In this document: positions 1 to 13,100 of the stretch, in pieces
Layout of the letters: each line of letters starts with the position of its first letter
Position numbering within the stretch: the stretch's first letter is position 1
Source: Loxodes magnus
Taxonomy: Eukaryota; Ciliophora; Karyorelictea; Loxodida; Loxodidae
Length of the DNA: 64,000 nucleotides
NCBI GenBank assembly: GCA_946699065.1
Contig: CAMPDV010001056.1
Coordinates: 86,329 to 150,328, forward strand
Direction: 5' to 3'
Notes under the pieces: generated by a model
Databases searched by the model: none
Told to the model about the DNA's origin: nothing
What the model saw: the letters and a program-made list of their open reading frames with translations, nothing else
Translations under genes and position numbers: made by a program

Positions 1-3000
1 AGTAAATAAGTTAAATCAATCAGAAAATATAATAAACTTTAATTATTTTATCATTATTTAATTTCAAGCTTTACATAGTTTTTATTAGAATTTGAGAAAT
101 CATATCTAAGTAAGCAATTTTAATATAAAGCTTATTTAAAACATGTTAAGAAGTAATATAAATGGTAACAATAAGAAGAACATTAGAGTTTGATATAGTA
201 AAAAATATAATCTGCTTAGTATGTAGCTATATTATATTCTTTTTATGGATGCTAGTGTAAATTAATATAAAATAAAATAGAATATTTTCTACAAAAGTAC
301 CAAAATAATTATTTACATTCAATAGAGCTTTTAATAGCATTTCTAAACATTTATTTTCTATTATAAATTTTGATTTTGTACTATTAAGTAAAGCAGTAAA
401 ATAATAACTTGAAGAAATGCATAATATTAAAATGAAATAGATATTTAACTAAATTCTAATAATATGAAATGTATTTTTTTATATTTTCTATTAGTGTTGA
501 TAATCTATTAATTTTAATTTTTAATTTTGAAAATTGATAGAAAAATTAAAAAAATAACATAGTATAATAAAATAGAAGTGGAATAGTGTGATCATAAATT
601 AACTAGTATAAATGATAATTTTAAATTATATGTATTTCAATATATTTATTTAAATAAATAAAAAAGATCATTTTATATACCTTACCAAGTTAATAATTAA
701 CACTTTTAGTTAACTTTTTTGGAGTCACATTTTTTAATAAAAACATGCTTTAAGCTTACTAACACTCAGTTAGCAAAATTTACTAAAATTTACTTTTTTA
801 AAAATATAAATTTGGTTAATTTACAAAAAACCATATTATTGCTTTCTTATAATATATAAGAAGAATACTATTAAATATTTTAGCTAGCTAAATTTTCCTA
901 TAAGAAATAAGCTAAAAATGATACTGAGATTATGTATTAAAAGTATGTAAATTAAAAAAGACCAAAAGATAAATTAATATATAGCTAATAAAAATAAGTA
1001 TACGACATTATAATATTAATATTAAACATCAATTTTTAAATACTAATTATCTAAATTTTTAATTAGATTTTTATTATAAAATTATATAAAAATAACACTT
1101 AATTGAACATCATAAATTACATTATTATTTTATAGTATTAGATAAACTAAAAATAGTTTCTTACTGCTAAACATATTCGCTTCTAATTAGGATATAGTAT
1201 TTTAGACAACAAAATTAAATTAATATTTTGCTATACAATTTATTCTCTTTTGACATCTTGAAATTTAAAATTTAAATTTATTAATTTAATATGCCATTTC
1301 AATTACAATCTCCAGTGCTACTCCTTAATTTTTATGACACTACAACTTTATGGTTTTGTTTTCGGCAAAATAATAAAAAATCTTAATCAAGTTTCAGAGT
1401 CAATATGTAGCAATCTCATCTAGTTTATTTATTTTCAGCGATAGAATGATTAGCGAATTTCCTTTCTTAGAGTAACTCAGATTTGAATGTTTAAAATTCA
1501 GACCAACATATAAAAGTAAATTTTTAAGAACTCAACTTAAGTTTACCTTAAGAAGAAATGAAAGAAGATAAGCTTCAATTAAAATTTCGATAATTTTTGA
1601 TTCATTTAGATAAAAAAACTAAATATTTAGGCTGGAGGAAGAAACAATTTATGTTTAAAATAAAAATGGAAAATTGAAATAGATTTTTGTAATTAAAAAG
1701 ATTAAATGAATTTACATTTTATATATCTAAAGCTATAAAAATATAATTTAAATTAGATGATATTTATTTAAAATTAAATAGTAAGTATAAATTTTCTATT
1801 TTATAATATATAAATTACTTTAAAATAATATCAGTTACTTTTCTTTAATTTATCTTTCTTGATATACATTAAGGATTTTAATGAATACATTTTTTTATTA
1901 ATTACTGTAGAATTAGTTTATATTTTATAATATAACTTTAAGTATCTATAACTTTTATAAATTAGATAATCAATTTAAATGCATCTTTTATATAAATCTA
2001 TTTAACTAGAGATAAGTTTAGATTCTTACATTTATAGGTTTCTAATACTAATATACTAAGTAAGTTTGGTTTGCTAATAAATTAGATTTTTATATTTGAT
2101 ACAATATAATCTTAAATTACTTTTACTTATTTAAATTAATTTAAATTAAAAGAGACTATTTATTTACTAAAATATGCTATGTATTTTCTAATCCCAATAA
2201 CTATAAATTTTAGCTTAATAAGAGCTTTATCTCTAAATAAAACTGTTCTATTAACTTTATTTTGTAATTAAAGGAATTTAATATGCAAACCTAGTTATAA
2301 ATAGCTAAAATGATTGTATATAATTTACTTAATAAACTTATTTATTAAGTTTTAGTCTAATTTTATTATTATTGCTAATATAGAAGTATCAAAAAACTAA
2401 AGAGATAGTTTCAGACTATAGAGTGAAATAGCTTAATTCTTATTCATTTTTTCTTCTATTCTGAAAAATAATCTTATAAAACTAAGTTCTAGCATAAATA
2501 CTAGAAACTAATAATTATGCTAACTAATGTAAAAGTATTTGCACTTTGGAAAACTATAATAATATAATAAAATTAATTAAAATAAGAAAAAGAGATAATT
2601 AAGAAGAATTAAAGAAAATATATTTTTAATAATCAAAGATTATTAAAAATTCTAAAATAAAAGTAAAAATATATTGGATTTTGAATGTTTATTCTATTAT
2701 AGATTATATAAAAAATATTAATTTATTTCATTTTTTGTTATTAGAGGAACAAAAAGGAATCATTGGGTTTATTTTTACGTTAATTAAATAATTTATTATT
2801 AGATTATTTTATAAAATTTAATTTAAATATCCAAATTACTTTAACAAGCATAAATTAAAAAATAAGAGATCGAATTGAAAAATATAATAATTATGCTAAT
2901 TTTATTTGTAGTTTCTTAGTTCTTATTGGTAAGATTATTATTTAATTTAAAGAAGATTAATTTTGTATGCTAGTTAATGATATTAAATGCTTTATGTAAT

Positions 3001-3108
3001 TTTTTATATATTATTATATATAAAATGGCTTCTAAGAAATAACAAAACTTTGAAAAAAACATTTAAACAGGAAAATTCTAAAAAAAATAAAAAAGCGAAA
3101 TAATTACA
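1..3108. other. AT-rich region, no gene recognised
   Basis: Extremely A+T-rich sequence with many short A/T runs. No recognisable protein motif, tRNA or tandem array was found on either strand. Because all stop codons are reassigned here, open frames occur everywhere by chance and were not counted. Germline-limited DNA or plain intergenic DNA are both possible. Confidence 0.5.
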
Positions 3109-3905
3109 ATGAGTGAAAGTGAGAAATATGATTGATATGACGAACATTAACCACTTGGAAATCCAAAACTAAAAAACTTCCGACACAAACTCAAATAGAA
3201 ATATTATCTAAGTCATTAAAAGAGTTTATGTTTAAAAATAGATACCTCACTGATAAAGTAGAAAAATTAGAAAAACTAATAACTTCTTTACTTGAGAAAC
3301 AATATTAATAATCATAAGAAATAGAAAACAAACTGGAACAAAGAATTCTTTAAATTTAATAATAAATTCAGGTTACGCCATTTTCGATTTAACAGAATTA
3401 ATCAGAGCCTATGGAAATAGAAAATGAAGCCTCAAATTAAAATAAACAGTAAACGTTTATTTAAAATAAGTAGTAAATTTAAATTAAATAAGTGTTACAG
3501 GAATAATAGTTTAAAAGAAGAATAAAATGCTACGTGTGCAATAAATAACACCAATGAAAATAATGCTACTAACTAAGCGAAATTTAAAGAAAGAATAAAT
3601 AAGATATTTTTAGAAAACTATTTAGGATATATCCAACATAAAGCGGAAACATTTATAGAAAAAAATTCTTTAATTAAAATCTTAATCCTTGGATAAATAA
3701 TTAGGAAAGCTACTTGCAAGATGAAAACTATTCAGAATATTAAAGAATGTTGCGCTAATAAAGTGCTACACCGCCTAACTAAGCCTAGTAGAAATTCAAG
3801 ACAAACTAATGGAGACAAGCTGATAGAATAGGTCAGATGGCTGACTACTAAGGCTTTAACAAAGCTTTTTAACTTTAACTTTAACTAAGATAGTTATTAA
3901 AAGGC
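3109..3905 (+). CDS. Gag-like zinc-knuckle protein, copy 1
   Basis: A candidate start ATG lies at 3109 (MSESEKYDW..., with TGA read as W). The frame shifts near an A-run at about 3170, then reads as a Lys/Glu/Leu heptad-like coiled coil (about 3195-3350), a Gln-rich linker, and a CCHC-type zinc knuckle at 3528-3566: C-x2-C-x3-H-x4-C, with an in-frame TGA at 3555-3557 inside it. Downstream is a short motif of the form Y-P-x2-S-G-x-I-Y followed by basic residues, then a Gln-rich tail. Two other places in the window (24.1-24.8 kb and 52.4-53.0 kb) show the same order: coiled coil, knuckle, YP..G.I(Y) motif. This suggests an RNA- or DNA-binding Gag/LINE-ORF1-type protein, either mobile-element debris or a domesticated copy. 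No reverse transcriptase is adjacent. The C-terminus is uncertain. Confidence 0.5.
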
Positions 3906-5873
3906 TAAGACTTATTTTAATCTCTTCTATGCTATAATTTAGCAAAATTAAGTCCATTTTTCAGTTCTTCATTCCAAAAATTCATGTATATAAGTTTTCA
4001 GATACTAAAATTACTATTATGTTTAGCCTCTTTCTTCCTTGATTTAATCAATTAGATTCACTTTTTCTGCTAAGTTCTAATTATTCTATTACAACTAAAC
4101 TATTTCTTATCCTTCTCTTATAATACCTTCTCTAATGTGTCTTTCTGGCTCTAAATGATTTAAATTTAATTATTTAGATCTCAAGAGAACTTGTTCGTAT
4201 TCTAAAGTTCTTAAGTTAACTCTTCAATTCTCTTAATTAAGCTCTATTTCTCATTCTCCTTTTAAACTATTTCCTTCTAACTTTCTTCTAGTTACTTTTA
4301 TAGTTTGCGATTCTCGGGAATTTGCTCTTCAATCGTCTCTTTTAATTACTAATTTTACGTTTCTAGTTCTTTTTATTAGCTTACTAGACTCTCATTCTAT
4401 TTCTCGAAAATTTCGCTTTCATATAGTTGTTAAAGTAGAAATTCTGACAGGTTCTTATTAAAGTCTTTATTCTTCCTTTCTTAGGATGTATACTTAAAAT
4501 CTTTGAACTATTGTTCTATCCCCTATAATCTTTATATTTTAGCCTCACATTTTTCTATAGTCTCCACTTCCAATTTACTGATTTCATTGTATTACTCTTG
4601 AAGATTTATAACTTATACCATATGTGAAGTAGCTGCCTGCTTTAAGCTAATATATTGTAACAAGTTTTTATTAAAATTGCTTTAGATAACCTGAAAAAGG
4701 CTTTCAATGATAATACCTTATGACTGTATTACTATATTTCTCAAATTAATCATTTCATCATTCAATTACTTTTAGGTTTAGCCGCATTACTATCTTTTTA
4801 GATGCAGTTACATTGATTACTATAACGATACTAACTTAAATTGTATTTCAGTCTACATAGATTGTATTTAATCTTCTATCAGAACCTTTTAATGAAAATT
4901 ATGTGTAACTTATCCACATAAAACACAAATATAGTCCTTTCCCTCTAAGCAAATGAATGTTCAAGGTTAGTTATGGATTAAGCATTATTTTAGAAGATGG
5001 GACTAATATTCATCCTGTTGCTAATCCTTTTCAATCTCTTCTGCTACTTGTATTTCACTTTATGTATCTATTTGTTGAAATCTACTATTTCAAGGTCTTT
5101 AATTGTTTTCTTAGTCATTTTGTTGTGATCACTAAGAAAAGAAACTTTGATAAGTTTAGCATAGACTGCAGACACTCTTAACATGCAACACACTAGCAAT
5201 CTAGCCTTCTTGGTTTCTTTTCATTATCATTAAAGTTTCTATTGCACCCTTTACATATAAAAGCTTCTATTTTTATAATAAAAAGCTTTCTAGATGTTTA
5301 ACTAAGTTTTATCTGACGATAAAGTAGTAAAGATTCAATCACTAATAACTTACCTAATCTTACTCTTCATATATTTTTGTAACTCTAAATTATAAATTTT
5401 CCTTCATATCATCTGACAATATGCTCGCTTAAAATGATCGAAGACATATTAGCAGTGTCACTCAATTAACGCTTCAACTATTCTTCATTAATCATGATTC
5501 GATTAACTTCTGTTTGAAGCATACTTGTATAAACCCTCGTCTCTCTTCTCTATTCTTGTATCTTTTTTCTACTTCTCTAACTATCAATCTTATAATCCCA
5601 TTCGTACCACTTTCCATCTCAATCAACTCTTCATTTATCTATCAACCTTCTCTTAATCAGACTATCCTTCGTTTTGCTTCTAGCTTTTTCACAAATAGAA
5701 TGTTACCCTAAGCATCCTTTCATTTTCCTTTTTCTCAATCTGTTCTTCTAGATCCTGTATCTTAAAAGGTAACTATACTAACTGATCTAATATAGTATCA
5801 AGAATAATCATCTGATACCTGTTTAAGGCAAATGTTGCTATATTTTCTCTTATGGCTCTTCTTCATTAATCAT
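3905..5873 (-). CDS. RING-finger coiled-coil (TRIM-like) protein, probable E3 ubiquitin ligase
   Basis: Read on the minus strand from a possible ATG at 5873. An N-terminal helical region (to about 5490) precedes a RING finger at about 5265-5150: C-K-G-C, then P-R-R-L-D-C-Q-C-V-A-C-Q-E-C-L. The usual RING histidine is replaced by Cys (C-x-C-x2-C-x2-C). The expected 'CP..D' end of the RING is blurred by a frameshift near 5115. A second zinc pair, C-V-L-C-G-Q (about 4930-4900), may be a B-box remnant. The rest (4640-4100) is a long Gln/Glu/Lys-rich coiled coil with TGA once as Trp. RING plus coiled coil is the TRIM-type ubiquitin ligase layout, so transfer of ubiquitin from an E2 is the likely role. 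The gene is divergent from the one starting at 5948, only about 75 bases away, so the two may share a promoter region. Exact ends are approximate. Confidence 0.6.
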
Positions 5874-5947
5874 AATACTTCACTAAGAACTGAGTGAGTT
5901 TAGTTTAGATTAACTGAGTAATAGAAAGAACCTCATAAGGTAGAGAT

Positions 5948-8030
5948 ATGGAGAGAAACTAAAAGGACTAAGATTAACTAAAAGGCTTTTGTTTTACTTT
6001 GAGAGTCAAGTGTTTGTTAATACTTCTGTAAGACATGGATTGAGAATCTAAGAGAATGGTATTAGATTATCATAATCCTTTAGTATCAAAGAGGATATCA
6101 ACTAATTATAGAGATAGCTAGTCAACTTTGAAAAGGAAGTTAGAAGATAGAGTTAGATGTAAGTTTTCGGATGAGATTTAAGAGCTAAAGTCAAGAAATG
6201 AAAAGTAAAAAATCTGGCTGCTTACTCTTAGATCGTAAAATCTAGTAACTGAAGATCTTTAGAAGGTAGCTTTTTGTTTACACACTATTGAAGCCTTTTT
6301 AAGATGCTAAAAATATTTCTTAGCAGATAAGCTCACTGAAAAACGGTGAAGTAAACTTTTTACCTAAAAAGAAGAGAAGATACTTTTAAGGAAGGTTAGG
6401 CTGATAATATCCTAATTAGTGACTAAATAGCTTTATACTGTTTACAGTTAACTGACTAGGATATGAAATAATAATAAGCATTATCTTGTAGATATGTAAA
6501 CAGTATTATTTAAGGTAAGAATAACACATTAGCATTAATAATTTCTGTGTAATTAATTGATAAGTAAATGAGGTAATTAAAGAAAGGATTAGAAAGAAGG
6601 ATTAGGATATTTGTATATGATATATAAGTCATCCAGTTATAAATAGAGGTAGGAAGACAAAATAGTCAGCGTAACGAAAGGAAAGCATTATAAGTTACTA
6701 GAGTTACTAGATAGCTCTGGTTAATTACTTTTGAATCTGAAGGTAATTTAAAACCTTAATAGTTAAAAGGAAATTTAGACAGCAGATTAAAGATTTAAGC
6801 TTATGCTTTGAAGAAATCAATATTGAAGGCTGCAAACAGTAATCTTTATAGTACAATGAAGGAAAGAAGAAAAGAGAAAGTGAGACTACGAGGATTAAAA
6901 GCTGAAAGGTAGAAAATAGCATAAAGATCTATTTATCAAATATAAAAACTTACTTTGGTATAAAATGATCAGATTATGTTCTACTAGTAATTCAGATATG
7001 GATTGAAACATCGTTAAATCAAAGCTATTATTTAAAGATATTGAAAAAGAAGGGATTACAGAGAGTCAATTTATCAATATAGTTAAAGAGAATGAAAAGA
7101 ATAAAACTGACAGATATCTTTTTGCTCTATTTGAGAATTAAGTGAACTCAAGTCATATATTATGCTTTCAGCTATATTAGCAAATTATCTTGATAAGTTC
7201 AGCAAGAAAATTGATTAATCTAGAAGAAAATGAGATATCTCTATCTATTATATTTTCTATCGTTAACTTCATTATAGAAATAAACATAAACGGCAGTTTT
7301 AAGAGACTTTTTGATAACTTTACTACATAATTGGACCTGCTTTTCGAATAGCTTTATCTTTCTTCTATAGCTCAAAATCAGTTAGCTGGCTTCAAAAATA
7401 TCCAGCTTGTCAGTTAATCTCTGAAAACCGCTGGGTATAAATTTTTACAGCTAAATAAAGAATCTGAACTGTTTAATATGTAGACTATATCGTAGTTAGA
7501 TAGCCATAAGAAATATCAGAAAAGTTGACAAATTACTTCTTTATTTATCAATTTCAAATCCTTATGAGTTCAGCAATAAAACAGAAAAAGTTAGGGAGGA
7601 CTTCATATCCACAGCGCATTAATCAATATGATTGTCATACTATCTCATCCAAGCCTCTTTATTCACCTACCATATTAATTGGACATGCTATATAAAGGCT
7701 CTATTTGGTATATTACCTAAAGCTATTATGATTAGTAATTAATTTCTTTAAGTTAAAGCTATAACTGGTTGGACGGCTAATTGCTTGAAATCTAATTTAT
7801 CATTCAATAAAATTAGTCGAACTACACTTAAAATACCCTATTTCCCATCCTCAGTCTTATCTAGCCGAAACTAAGTCAAGGCTAGAAACTCAGATTCATT
7901 CTTCCTTCTCTTCCATACTAAATTTATCATCTCTTCTATTGCTTATACCATACAAGCATTAGCCTCTTATAAGACTGCCTTTATTTCAGTCCAGTAAGTT
8001 AAGCAAGTATTAAAATAGCGATTAGTATGA
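5948..8030 (+). CDS. Family A/B/C protein, member A (possible pseudogene)
   Basis: An ATG at 5948 opens a frame that stays protein-like to about 6450 (charged, with helical segments). It aligns to member C at 60,880 onward. One conserved block is F-(L/V)-Y-(E/D)-I-Q-V-I-Q-L-Q-I-E at about 6613 in A and 61,110 in C, where A and C differ mainly at third codon positions on the + strand, so this strand has been under protein selection. A shared short block (S-A/V-L-I/M-N/D-M-I-V) recurs near 7616 and 61,931. A needs at least one frameshift relative to C (near 6455), which may be decay or sequencing error. Between 7000 and 7570 the frame is again protein-like with TGA as Trp. The product is unknown; the paralogous regions of B and C look like a multi-pass membrane protein. 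The 3' boundary is not defined. Confidence 0.45.
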
Positions 8031-8079
8031 ATCGTTTTTAGATCTTACTAACACTGTTTGAATGCTCATGTAGACAACG

Positions 8080-8275
8080 AGATATGCTAGGAGGTGATAA
8101 ATTTGGAATGGACAGAGAAATAAAACCGTCGATACTTCAGTGGCAGATAGTGAGATCAAGCTATTTACAGTGTTTAAGGAGTTTGAGAGTGTCAAGAGGT
8201 TTGTATACAAATGAAGCTTCAAAATACAGTTGAGGGATAAGAATTTGCTAAGGGATGTAAACAAAGATCGAATAG
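8080..8275 (+). other. Short coding-like segment before the USP gene
   Basis: A purine-rich + strand stretch reads as a charged, soluble-looking peptide (…V-D-T-S-V-A-D-S-E-I-K-L-F…), with several Lys/Asp/Glu-rich turns and one TGA as Trp. It could be the end of member A, an upstream exon of the USP gene, or chance. I recognise no family. Confidence 0.25.
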
Positions 8276-8641
8276 CGAAGCACTAGAGTAAAACTGTCTT
8301 AAGAGCTAGGCGTATAACTAGTACTAGCTAAGCTTGTTCATACATAGCAGTAAGATTACAGATATGATTCATACTTCAATGGTTCTGGACATAACCTAGC
8401 AACTAAAATTCTCAGATTATGCTAAAGAAGATCATAGTAAGAACTAACTAGTCAGCATCTCAGAAAGCCAATGATACTGTAGTCTAGCAACATCACTAAG
8501 ATGAAGCAATCTCTAATCTTTCTTACATACTATAATTAGAATCTAATAAACTCATATTGTTTAAACCAGATAATCTAATAAGGTATGAAGTACTAAAGCC
8601 TTAAAAAATTATTTGACTTTTAATTGAATTAAATGGGTTGA

Positions 8642-10163
8642 ATGGTAGCGAAACACAAACCACAAATGAAGAAAGCAATAAGAGTCACTCCAGAGACTAA
8701 TCTACTGACAGACAGGTAAAAGAACACTCATGTCTAGATATTTCTCTAGAAATTCAAATAGTACTCAAATAAGAGTCGGAAGCTGGATTTTAAAGCCTTT
8801 TTATAGATATTCACTGATCTTAATGAAAGGCATAAGAATATGGCAGAGTCTACGTTCAAACTTTTTGATTTAAGAAGGACGGGAAAAATAATGTTTAGGG
8901 ATTTTTGCGTAGCTCTATATGTTGTATGTCATCGAAAGAAGAAAAGATTCGCTTTGTGTTTGATTTATTTGATGCTGATGAAGACTCGTTTTTGACATAA
9001 AATGAGTTTTAATTAATGCTTAAGACAACGATAAGCTTCGCGAAGAAATTCAATAAAGCACCGTAAAATGAACAGGATGATGTTTGAATAAAAAGCGCAA
9101 TCAAAAAATCGTGAATCTGAGGTAAAAATAATCCTATGAATTCTTCTACGAATGAGCGGCTAAGAATTTGGACACCTCGTCTCTGCTTAATATCTTTGAG
9201 ATTGTTCCTTCACCAGAAAAAGAGAAAACGATAATCAAGCAAATAATGACTGACGTGTAAAATAAGCCACTCTAACCAGGAGAAGACTGCATGCACTAAG
9301 TTATAGTTGGTGAGAATCTTAGAAGCTTTATGTTAATTATGACAGCAAAATTTTAATTAGGAAGAGTAATCGAGTCAGCTAGAGCTCTAGCGAATGAACA
9401 TGAAGAAAAGAAAGCGGAATCGTATGAATAGTTCAAAAGAAGTTCAACTATCAAAACTAGTAGATTGGCTTTAAGATCCTTAGAAATTGATAATTATGTT
9501 ATAGATGGAGAGATTAAAGGGACTTTGAAGAATAACTTGATGCAAGACTATGTTTATATTCTAGTTCCTTAAATAGTCTGGAAGAACTTATTCAGCTGAT
9601 ATGGAGGCCCAACATTTCTGAGGAAAGTGATTGTAACTGGAAATGAAAATTCCGTATCGTTTGTCGAACTCTATCCTAAGATCGTAAAACTTTATCTCTG
9701 CTCCCAGAGTGGAAACTTTGATAAAGAGATGAAAAATGGGTATTTTTAAGCTCGGTTATGACGATGGGATAGACTAAATCTAATATGGTCGAAAAGAGCA
9801 AATCGACATAAGAAATCATATTCTGGATAAAAACTCCAGGAGCAGAGTGAAATGTAGTGACTAACTTAGATGAAACTGTTTAAGATGTAGGAGTAGAAAC
9901 TGTCTAGTTCTTTATGATTGAATAGAAATGTACAGAGTATACAAAAACAAGGACAAAGTATAATTGGCCTAGAGATAGAATTTCTAAGAAAATGGAGTAA
10001 AAAGATTGAAGGGAAAACTTTGAGGTAGGAGATAGATTGGATGTTTGGAATCCTTTAGCACACAAATAAAGTCTCGTTACAATCTAGTAGCTCAGCACAA
10101 AATACATTATAGTCCATTTCATAAACGAAAAGTACAAGCAAGATAGACAGCTACCAATCGAAA
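8642..10163 (+). pseudogene. USP-type deubiquitinase, N-terminal half (EF-hand, DUSP, MBT-like), 3'-truncated
   Basis: From ATG 8642 the frame gives an EF-hand pair region (…F-K-L-F-D-L-R-R-T-G-K-I-M-F-R-D-F, then E-E-K-I-R-F-V-F-D-L-F-D-A-D-E-D), with a one-base shift near 8930 and another near 9130. A conserved F-F-Y-E-[TGA] follows. At about 9530-9700 comes a DUSP domain (domain of ubiquitin-specific proteases): Y-I-L-V-P-Q-I-V-W, then [TGA]-Y-G-G-P, then R-K-V-I and V-E-L-Y-P. At about 10,000-10,150 an MBT/Tudor-like barrel begins [TGA]-R-E-N-F-E-V-G-D-R-L-D-V-W-N-P. EF-hands plus DUSP are the N-terminal architecture of USP32-type ubiquitin hydrolases, but no catalytic Cys or His box follows: the reading ends at about 10,150 where sequence homologous to members A and C begins. 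Either an insertion destroyed the gene, or the catalytic exons lie elsewhere or are misassembled. Confidence 0.65.
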
Positions 10164-13100
10164 GGAAAACGATATAAGGTTACTAGAGTTACTATAAGAT
10201 AATAGTTAATTATTCTAGACCAAAGAAAGTAATACCAGTAGTTAAAAGACTAAAGAAAAAGCTTTGAGAAAATAATATTGATTATTATAAGCATTAAGTG
10301 CTTATCGTTAGAGACGATAAAAAAAGGAAAAAAGAGAGCAATATTATCTTAAAGCTTACGGTTTAGTATTATTATGTGTGCTATATCATCTGTCTTTGCT
10401 TAAGTATCAAAATATGATTTAATAGCTATGCTCAATTTTAAATATCTTGCTTTCCCTATTTATGACTATTTTGACGCCTATTGAATGGTCTGAAGAAGTA
10501 TTTCAATCTATTACCTATTGCTCTTACATAACTATAGTTATTTTCTATTCTTCTTAGAAAAGTCTTACAAGTTCCAGATATTCTCCTTTGAATTTTTAAA
10601 AGACATTGTAAAAAGATAGAACATGCAGGATATAATTGATACCAATAAATTTGCTTTGTATAAACGAAAGCAAAATTTGAGTTCTTAAGACTGTTGTTTA
10701 CTAGACCTTATATCTAAAAGGCTCCAAATCAATTGAAAGAGAAGATATTTGACAAAGCATCCTAAAACAAATATTCTAACAGCTCGTTCTAAGCACTTTC
10801 TCAACTTCTTCTCTCCATATCATTTCTACCTCTTAAATTAGGTTTGTTAGCAATGCAATCATTTACATCAGGAACTGATTACATTTCACATTCAAGCTAA
10901 CGGATCATTTCAAAGTCTAGATTTACTTATGCTTTTCTCCTTAGTCTCTATTGGACTATTTTTGATATCTCTGATAAATTTCATAAGCTACCTTAATTAC
11001 TCCCATCTTGCTAACTATACCTTTAAAAACCTCATTTATAAAGCGACATAATGGAGTAGAGAGTTGATAGACAAGAGGTAGCTTTGCAAAGAAACGAAAT
11101 TTAGCGAGCTCTTATACGGAATAATGTGGCTACCAATGAAGGTACCATTATTAGATTCTAGCTTAATACATCGAATGATCAATCCCATATACGATAATCT
11201 AGTTAGGTATCTATAATCAATTAGCTTAAAAATGTTTAAATCATTTCAAAATTCTTTAATTTAAAATCCTTATGAAGATGCCCAGATGAACTCAAGTAGA
11301 TCAACTGATTTTCGCTTGAATGAAGTTATCAATAGAGTAATTTAGCCAAGTTAAAAATCTAAAAATCTTCCCTTTAAACTCAGCTCTTTATCTACTTTTC
11401 TTGTATCGAGATTGTCTTAGGAGTTATTGCAACCTTAGATATAGTGATCCAATTTTCTGCAATAATTATATAAATGATCTTAATTCTAACCTTGTGCTAA
11501 TGATACCAATTCAGCTATTATACTAAGACTAAATTAAACTTAGTCTTAGGTATCAAATTTTTTCATCTAATTTTACTTTTTCTTTGACTTTTAATTTTTT
11601 TCCTTTAAACTAAGTTTTGAATTCTTTTATTCCTTCAAAATCTTAATTACTTAAACTTAACTACTAAGCTTTGTCTCAAATAAACTTAATATCTCTTTTT
11701 TTACTACTATTGACTATTGTGGATCACCAAGTTACTCACTAGCCAATGTGAATAATAGTTAATTAACAATACTAGCTAAACACAATATTTAGTAAGCATC
11801 TTTCAATTCTTATTCTTTCATTAAGCTCTTTCTCAGCTTTATTTTCTTTCTGTTGTATTATGAGCTTTATCATACTAATATTACTAACTTAAAAGATCTA
11901 AAGCATTACCGGTCAACTTTCAAAATTATTCATTCTCTTCTAGCTTTAATGTCACTAACTTTTATCTCTATGAACTGGTTTACTTTTTAGACTTTTTATT
12001 GATAATGTCTTCTTTAACTGATTTGATCCAGAATTCAATATTTTTAACTTCTTTTTGCTTCTTGAATTAGCATACTTAAGCAAATCCTCTTTCTTCTGCA
12101 CATCCAGTTTTATTCTTCTCTCTATCTTTATAAATTGGCTAGTTGTAACATCGATCTTATCCCCATAGAAGTTTACATTAACTGATGAAATCTTAAGAGC
12201 TGTATTCTTACAAACTCTGGAATTCTTTCTTAGTTTATACTCCATTTGGTCTATCCTCTACATTTTCTCTGCTTCTGTAATTAAAAACCTACTGCTATCT
12301 ATAGACTCATTTGATCTATCTATTCCTTCTTACTACTAGACCTCTTAGTAAACCTTATTTTAATAAATATCCTTAAATTCCTTTCTAAACCTTACCGTTA
12401 TACTAAGATAAAATTAGTATCTTTTGATTTTTTAGATACAACCTTACTCACTTATAGTCTTTATTAATACTAAGAATTACAGTATCTTTTATATGGGAGA
12501 TTTAGTTATTTTAAAGCCCTTTATTTACTAAATTAAATGAAAAACTTATATTTTTGATTACTTTAATACCACCTAGATTTACTAATCTCTGCCTTAAAAT
12601 CTAAAATCCTTGATCATCGAACTTCTCTAGGTTTGTGCTGCAGAATTACGTTTATCCTTTCTCAGTCCAAAGAAATTCTAGTTATACAGTCTACTCATAA
12701 TTTCTGTTCATTCTACTGATGAAATTAAAACGCTGAAAGATCTCAATTTTTATCTCTTTCTTCTCAATAATTTAGTCACCAGAACTTTCAGCTTTATATG
12801 CCATCCTTTCTCTTTCTCTTCTAATGTTAGATTTGTAAGTAGTATCTGAGTAGTCGAGTCACTCACATTCTTATCATATCTAATTGTAATAACTCTAACT
12901 GAAGAGTATATCAAAATCATTCTTCTGTTATGAACTATTTTAACACTAAGCTGACTTTTCTTTTAAGTACTTCTTTTTAGGATTGAATGGCAAATATTAC
13001 TGAAGGTTGTTTTCTATAGTTAGATGCTTGATTATTTTTAAGCTAAAAATTACTTTGATACTCAACGCTTTTTATGTTTCTTAAGATTAAATAAAAATAA

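Noticed and set aside
4957..5711. Two short + strand frames at 4957-5181 and 5514-5711
   Set aside because: They are antisense to the RING and coiled-coil gene, whose zinc-ligand spacing is clear on the minus strand.
11955..12245. A 96-residue basic minus-strand frame under the standard code
   Set aside because: It overlaps member B, and comparison of B with C supports + strand coding just upstream. Possible as an overlapping gene, but no motif supports it.
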